8,195 bases of DNA, taken from Candidatus Woesearchaeota archaeon. GTDB lineage: Archaea; Nanobdellota; Nanobdellia; Woesearchaeales; JAUUYB01. Under the pieces are notes generated by a model, which searched no databases, was not told where the DNA came from, and saw nothing but the letters and a program-made list of their open reading frames with translations. A program made the translations under genes and the position numbers. The stretch is taken from contig JAUUYB010000043.1 of assembly GCA_030590605.1 (NCBI GenBank), positions 1 to 8,195 of the forward strand, given 5' to 3'. Below, piece after piece: positions 4,661 to 8,195 of the stretch (positions are counted from its first letter, which is position 1; each line of letters opens with the position of its first letter).

Positions 4661-7328
4661 AGAGACTTTTGAACTTGTCGTTTATCCTATCCAGTTCTCC
4701 GAGAAGGACATCTATCCTCTCCATCGGATCATCACTGTCAACCGTGTGAGTGAAGCTGAGAGCTGCATCTTTCAGCTCCTTCTTCTCAGCCTTAGGGACC
4801 GGTTTCTGAATCTTCTTGATGAGAGGGGTGACCGGAGGAGTTATGTTCTTGATAGGTGGCGCTGGCTCATTGACCGCTACCTTTGTGATTGGTTGAGCTA
4901 CTTTGATGACGGGTGGAGGCACCTTCGTGGCTGGTGGGACTGATTTCTTGATCGGTGCTGATTTTATTGGAATTTTCTTTGATTCAGCAGGAATAATCGG
5001 TTTATTTACAGGAGTAGTAGGTGATTTAACAGGCGTTGCAGCATCTGATTTCTCCATCTCTCCGAGGGTCTCAAATCCTTTCACTCCCTCTTCTATCCCC
5101 TGGAACGGATTCTTGATCGGCACTACGGCCTGTTCTATCTTATTTTCAAGATCCATCTCGCGCTCCTTTATTTTCTTTAAGAAATTATCTTCTTCAGGGA
5201 TAAGGACGCCTGGCTGATCCTCAAACGGTTTAATCTTTGTTCCCTTCGGCTCTCCGATTATCGGATTGTCTTCCAGAACTGCGATAGCTTCTGCTGGCGC
5301 CTTATCCAGGAACTCATCCTTTACCTTCGGCTGATCGAACGACTTGATTTTCGTCACTGGCATAGCCTTGGTAGAATGGAAATCTTTCTTCAAGTCCGCT
5401 TTTTCAGCAGCCATCTTTTTCTCCATCTTCTCGAGGTCTGCCAGGAGCAGCTTCTTGTTGATATAGTATTTTGATAAGAGAAGGCCCAGATCGTGCATGT
5501 TGGTCATATCAAGCTTGACCATCCTCTTCAATATCGCTGTCTTATCGGCAAGGTCCTGCTCGACCTCCTTAGGAGTAAGGCCACCGTATAGCTTCAGATA
5601 ATTGTAGAAAAGATTGATCTTGTTCACTTCCAAAAGTTCCCCTTTTGCGAAATCGAATTCCTTGATGACCCTGAACGTTCCCCTTTTCTCCACTTCTGCC
5701 AGTTGGAGGATCACCCTTTGCCCTGTCCGACGGTTCCTGTTAAGGACAACAATAAATGAGAGTGATGAAAGCATCATACCAGGCAGGTTTATCGGGGGCT
5801 CGGTGAGCCTTGTCTGTGCATCCTCAGAATTATTAGCGTGGAATGTCGCGATGACAGAATGACCTGTGTGCATCGCCTCGAAGAGAGTCTCTGCTTCTTC
5901 CTTCTTCCTGATCTCTCCAAACAGAATCCTGTCCGGCCTCATACGGAGTGAATTCACGATGAGATCAAGCATGGTCACTGCACCTCTGCCTTCAGGGTTA
6001 GGATCCCTTGTCTTCATCGCCACCCAGTGGAGAGTGTTTGCGAGGGTCAGTTCCCTCGTATCCTCTATCGAGATGATCCTCTGGTTCGGGGGGATGAACA
6101 CGCTGAAGATATTCAGTGCAGTCGTCTTACCGCTACCAGTCCCTCCGACAATCAGTATAGACATCTCAAACTGGATCGCAAGCCATATCATCGAAGCGGC
6201 CTCGTATGTGATAGACCCCTTATTGATCATATCCACTATTGTCATAGGCTTGGCTGAGAACTTCCTGATCGTAATCGTGTTACCCTTGGTCGATATCGGG
6301 AATAGCGTCGCATTGAACCTGTCTCCTGTCTCGAGATGACCATCGAGAAGCGGCTCCAGGTTCGTGATGTTCTTGTCAACGATCCGCCCACCCAGAGTAG
6401 CGAAATGACGTATCTTGTTCTCGTCTCCTAAGATTATATTGGTCTTCAGCCATCCGAACTCACGATGATATACCCAAATAGGCTCATAAGCATTGTTGAT
6501 GACTATCTCCTCAAGTTTCACATCTTTCAACAAGAACTCAATATCTCCCAGGCCAATACTTGTGATAATGACATAATTTACGAACATGTCAATCTCTTCT
6601 TTTCGAAGATTCGGGAAGATCTCGCGGATCTCGAACTTGATCTTGCTTCTGAATTGCTCTTTGATAAGCTCATGGTGGTCAGCTGTCGACTTGAATACTT
6701 TTTCATAATCGAGAGTGGTAATGATAGAATCTTTTATCTTGTCCAGGATTAGCTCTGTCGTGTGCTGCAATGACACAAGACCGATGTTATAGAAAGGCAC
6801 TGGCTCAAGATCGTTCTTGATAATATTGATGTCAACGACAACATTTTCGTGCCATACCTCATAATGAGTCAACTCATTGATCCTATCGAGAGAGATGCTA
6901 TCGACATCTTCTTTCTTTGACTCTATGATTGAGGAGAAATTCTTGATGAATACGCCATAGATCTCCTTATACATCGAGTTCAACATATGGTTGTTCTTGG
7001 TCCTCGTGAACTCATATAGCTTCTCGATGAGCTTTTTTGCTTCATCGAACTTGTTGTCACGCTTGAACTCATTCAAGATTATAATAATCTCTTCCTTATT
7101 TGATAGAGAGAAAATCTGGTCCTCTGTCTCAAGATACTTTAATACAGGACCTTTGAGAGGGTAACTGATCTTGACATATCCGGCTTCTTCCAAGTACCGT
7201 GCTATCTTCACGATACTCCGTTCTGTCGTATTCAAGGCTACCGCAAGCTCTGAGACAGAGATCTCTCTATTCTTAGAGATAATCTCGTATAGCAGATCCG
7301 CTGTAGTCTTAAATGTCTTATCGAACAT
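4659..7328 (-). CDS. Type II/IV secretion (TadA/FlaI-type) ATPase with N-terminal winged helix and long C-terminal tail
   Basis: This 889-residue cytoplasmic hexameric motor ATPase belongs to the VirB11/GspE/TadA/FlaI superfamily, which powers assembly of pili, archaella or secretion pseudopili. Residues 1-68 look like a winged helix-turn-helix (ISVSELAVALNTTERSI at 23-39, then EEAGYVKI). A helical linker runs from about 75 to 255, followed by the N-terminal ATPase domain (VINNAYEPIWVYHREFGW at 276-293). The core holds Walker A GGTGSGKTT (395-403), Asp box IEDTREL (421-427), Walker B region RILFGEIRKKE (467-477) and His box GHSVIATFHANN (489-500), all intact. A helical end domain reaches about 637. 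Residues 640-865 are low-complexity, rich in Pro, Lys, Val, Ile and Glu, and probably disordered, ending in a short predicted helix (867-889). The usual family length is roughly 400-600, so the tail is an addition. It heads the set with two platform genes. The start is fixed by a TATA box and a strong ribosome binding site. No catalytic motif is missing. Confidence 0.95.
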   Translation of the reverse strand: MFDKTFKTTADLLYEIISKNREISVSELAVALNTTERSIVKIARYLEEAGYVKISYPLKGPVLKYLETEDQIFSLSNKEEIIIILNEFKRDNKFDEAKKLIEKLYEFTRTKNNHMLNSMYKEIYGVFIKNFSSIIESKKEDVDSISLDRINELTHYEVWHENVVVDINIIKNDLEPVPFYNIGLVSLQHTTELILDKIKDSIITTLDYEKVFKSTADHHELIKEQFRSKIKFEIREIFPNLRKEEIDMFVNYVIITSIGLGDIEFLLKDVKLEEIVINNAYEPIWVYHREFGWLKTNIILGDENKIRHFATLGGRIVDKNITNLEPLLDGHLETGDRFNATLFPISTKGNTITIRKFSAKPMTIVDMINKGSITYEAASMIWLAIQFEMSILIVGGTGSGKTTALNIFSVFIPPNQRIISIEDTRELTLANTLHWVAMKTRDPNPEGRGAVTMLDLIVNSLRMRPDRILFGEIRKKEEAETLFEAMHTGHSVIATFHANNSEDAQTRLTEPPINLPGMMLSSLSFIVVLNRNRRTGQRVILQLAEVEKRGTFRVIKEFDFAKGELLEVNKINLFYNYLKLYGGLTPKEVEQDLADKTAILKRMVKLDMTNMHDLGLLLSKYYINKKLLLADLEKMEKKMAAEKADLKKDFHSTKAMPVTKIKSFDQPKVKDEFLDKAPAEAIAVLEDNPIIGEPKGTKIKPFEDQPGVLIPEEDNFLKKIKEREMDLENKIEQAVVPIKNPFQGIEEGVKGFETLGEMEKSDAATPVKSPTTPVNKPIIPAESKKIPIKSAPIKKSVPPATKVPPPVIKVAQPITKVAVNEPAPPIKNITPPVTPLIKKIQKPVPKAEKKELKDAALSFTHTVDSDDPMERIDVLLGELDRINDKFKSL

Positions 7329-7335
7329 ACCCCAC

Positions 7336-7340
7336 CCTCC
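7336..7340 (-). promoter_or_regulatory. Ribosome binding site of the secretion ATPase gene
   Basis: The minus strand reads GGAGGGTGGGGT directly before the ATG at 7328; the GGAGG core ends seven bases upstream. Unlike the sugar genes, this mRNA has a leader with a strong site, which suits an abundant product and confirms the start. Confidence 0.7.
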
Positions 7341-7367
7341 GAATAGAAAGGATTATTGAAATCATCC

Positions 7368-7375
7368 TTTATAAA
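7368..7375 (-). promoter_or_regulatory. Archaeal TATA box of the ATPase-TadB-TadC operon
   Basis: TTTATAAA on the minus strand lies about 44 bases before the ATG. Transcription would begin near 7345, leaving a leader of about 17 bases that contains the GGAGG site. It suggests the motor genes can be transcribed apart from the pilin-like gene upstream. A 10-bp perfect palindrome, ACTCTAGAGT (7387-7396), sits just upstream of the box and could be an operator, though palindromes of this size occur by chance in a window this long. Confidence 0.6.
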
Positions 7376-7406
7376 TTAATTCCATCACTCTAGAGTAGTA
7401 CTTCCA

Positions 7407-8054
7407 TTAATTATGCATAATCCCATTCACGCCATGACAATCATAAGTCGGAGAAAGTTCTCTTAGAACACATGGATTGGTGTGGTTCTCAACCCATTTA
7501 GGCTGGATGATACCTTCAGAGATGTTGATTCCGAACACAGTCATGCCTATCTCCCCATGAAGCGTAGTCTTGAAGTCAAGATCAGGGGCACTCAGCATCA
7601 TCCTGATTGAGTAGTTTGCAGTCATGTTCTGCCAATCTGTTTGAGACAGATCGAGCGAGTCGATAGTATAAGAATACTCATTCATGAAACTCCAGATATC
7701 GTGGAGGCGTTCCATCGAAGCATTGAATATCGAATAATTTCCTAAGACAACCACCGAATTTGAAAGATTCCCAGTCATAAGTGCAGTCGTCAAGTTCAGG
7801 GTAAGATTATCCATACGAAGCGACCCATTGAACGACATATTGACAAGCGCCTTCTTTACCATCATCCTCATCTGAGAAGGAAGATAGTTCTTAGATAGAT
7901 CATCCACAAACTCGTTGTACTGCAAGAATTTCGTCTTTTCTACATCTATCTCGGCATCGTTAGCGCTCTTCTCGATCACTGATTTAAAGAACACAAAGAA
8001 GAACACTATGATGATGAGTGCGAGCAAAGAGAAGAAAAACCCTTTCTTATTCAT
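7407..8054 (-). CDS. Membrane-anchored, pilin-like exported protein with 11 N-glycosylation sequons
   Basis: This 215-residue protein begins MNKKG followed by one strongly hydrophobic helix (6-23), then Lys24 and an extracellular domain. Charge-Gly-hydrophobic ends like this occur in type IV pilin-like proteins processed by a prepilin peptidase after the Gly, but the Glu at +5 typical of pilins is absent (Leu10), so an uncleaved anchor is equally possible. The outer domain carries eleven N-X-S/T sequons, at Asn 72, 76, 83, 87, 96, 106, 111, 143, 147, 177 and 190. Two Cys (195 and 206) near the end could form a disulfide. I recognise no named family. It lies directly upstream of the motor operon on the same strand, so it may be a subunit or accessory protein of the pilus-like machine. 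Its ATG follows the upstream stop by two bases, with a weak GGTG ten bases before, inside a tandem duplication. Confidence 0.85.
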   Translation of the reverse strand: MNKKGFFFSLLALIIIVFFFVFFKSVIEKSANDAEIDVEKTKFLQYNEFVDDLSKNYLPSQMRMMVKKALVNMSFNGSLRMDNLTLNLTTALMTGNLSNSVVVLGNYSIFNASMERLHDIWSFMNEYSYTIDSLDLSQTDWQNMTANYSIRMMLSAPDLDFKTTLHGEIGMTVFGINISEGIIQPKWVENHTNPCVLRELSPTYDCHGVNGIMHN

Positions 8055-8097
8055 CGTTAGTATACACCTTCATCGTTAGTATACACCTTCATCGTTA
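8050..8097. repeat. 19-bp tandem duplication (2.5 copies) across a gene junction
   Basis: The unit CATCGTTAGTATACACCTT stands at 8052-8070 and again, identical, at 8071-8089, and the period of 19 holds without mismatch from 8050 to 8097. A looser relative (CATCGTTATCGTATAC) follows at 8090-8105. On the minus strand the array covers the last codons and stop of the right-edge gene, the ribosome binding region and the ATG of the pilin-like gene. Each unit contains the palindrome GTATAC. Because 19 is not a multiple of 3, the copies are read in different frames. Confidence 0.9.
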
Positions 8098-8195
8098 TCG
8101 TATACGGCCCAAACTCCTTCATGAACCCAGTATCCTTATTCTCATAAAACTCATTAATAATCCTATGAGACGTCATGATAAGAGACGCATTTATG
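8057..8195 (-). CDS. C-terminal end of an unidentified gene (start outside window)
   Basis: On the minus strand a frame open from the right edge reads 45 residues (begins INASLIMTSHR, ends TNDEGVY) to a TAA at 8057-8059. It contains one N-A-S sequon and alternating hydrophobic residues near FGPYTITMKVY, suggesting a beta strand of an exported domain. The same-strand neighbour starts two bases after its stop, so the two are very likely in one operon and perhaps related in function. The last residues are supplied by the second copy of the 19-bp repeat, so the C-terminus has been rewritten by the duplication. The fragment is too short for a family call. Confidence 0.65.
   Translation of the reverse strand, partial: INASLIMTSHRIINEFYENKDTGFMKEFGPYTITMKVYTNDEGVY

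Noticed and set aside
4903..6339. Several long plus-strand frames opposite the secretion ATPase gene
   Set aside because: They are antisense shadows of a gene with complete catalytic motifs. They have no binding sites, and their Ser/Ile-rich composition is that of a reversed coding frame.
7410..7421. 12-bp perfect palindrome ATTATGCATAAT in the last codons of the pilin-like gene
   Set aside because: Palindromes of this size are expected about twice by chance in a window this long. It lies inside coding sequence and has no loop for a terminator hairpin.

Overview
The window looks archaeal. Three genes have an archaeal TATA box at the right distance upstream. For the glycosyltransferase and the nucleotide-sugar decarboxylase, the box centre lies about 26 bases before the ATG, as expected for leaderless transcripts. 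For the secretion ATPase the box lies further out and the leader carries a Shine-Dalgarno motif. Gene content (a Tad/archaellum-type ATPase, two T2SSF platform proteins, and a membrane-anchored protein full of N-glycosylation sequons), short gene gaps and overlapping 3' ends would suit a small-genome lineage such as a DPANN archaeon. That lineage is inference; no rRNA or other taxonomic marker is present.

Left part (1-2817): an unrecognised open frame enters from the left edge and ends at 732. Facing it is a family 2 glycosyltransferase (719-1579, minus). A 293-base divergent intergenic region follows. It holds both leaderless promoters and, between them, a 166-base element with 17-bp perfect inverted ends and a nested 9-bp stem. 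Next comes a textbook UDP-glucuronate decarboxylase (1873-2817, plus), which makes UDP-xylose.

Right part (2797-8195, all minus strand, transcribed right to left): the end of an unidentified gene, then a small membrane-anchored, pilin-like protein with 11 N-X-S/T sequons, then a promoter, a large type II/IV secretion ATPase (889 aa), and two T2SSF platform membrane proteins in TadA-TadB-TadC order. The ATPase has an N-terminal winged-helix-like segment and a roughly 240-residue low-complexity tail. The TadB-like gene probably starts upstream of its first ATG, at a non-AUG codon beside a good ribosome binding site. A 19-bp tandem duplication sits on the junction of the two rightmost genes.

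Taken together, the window encodes the cytoplasmic motor and membrane platform of an archaeal type IV pilus-like or Tad-like surface apparatus. A heavily sequon-loaded exported protein lies upstream of it, and nearby genes make and transfer sugars. A link between the sugar genes and decoration of the surface proteins is plausible but is inferred from proximity only. No tRNA, rRNA, CRISPR array or recognisable transposase was seen.
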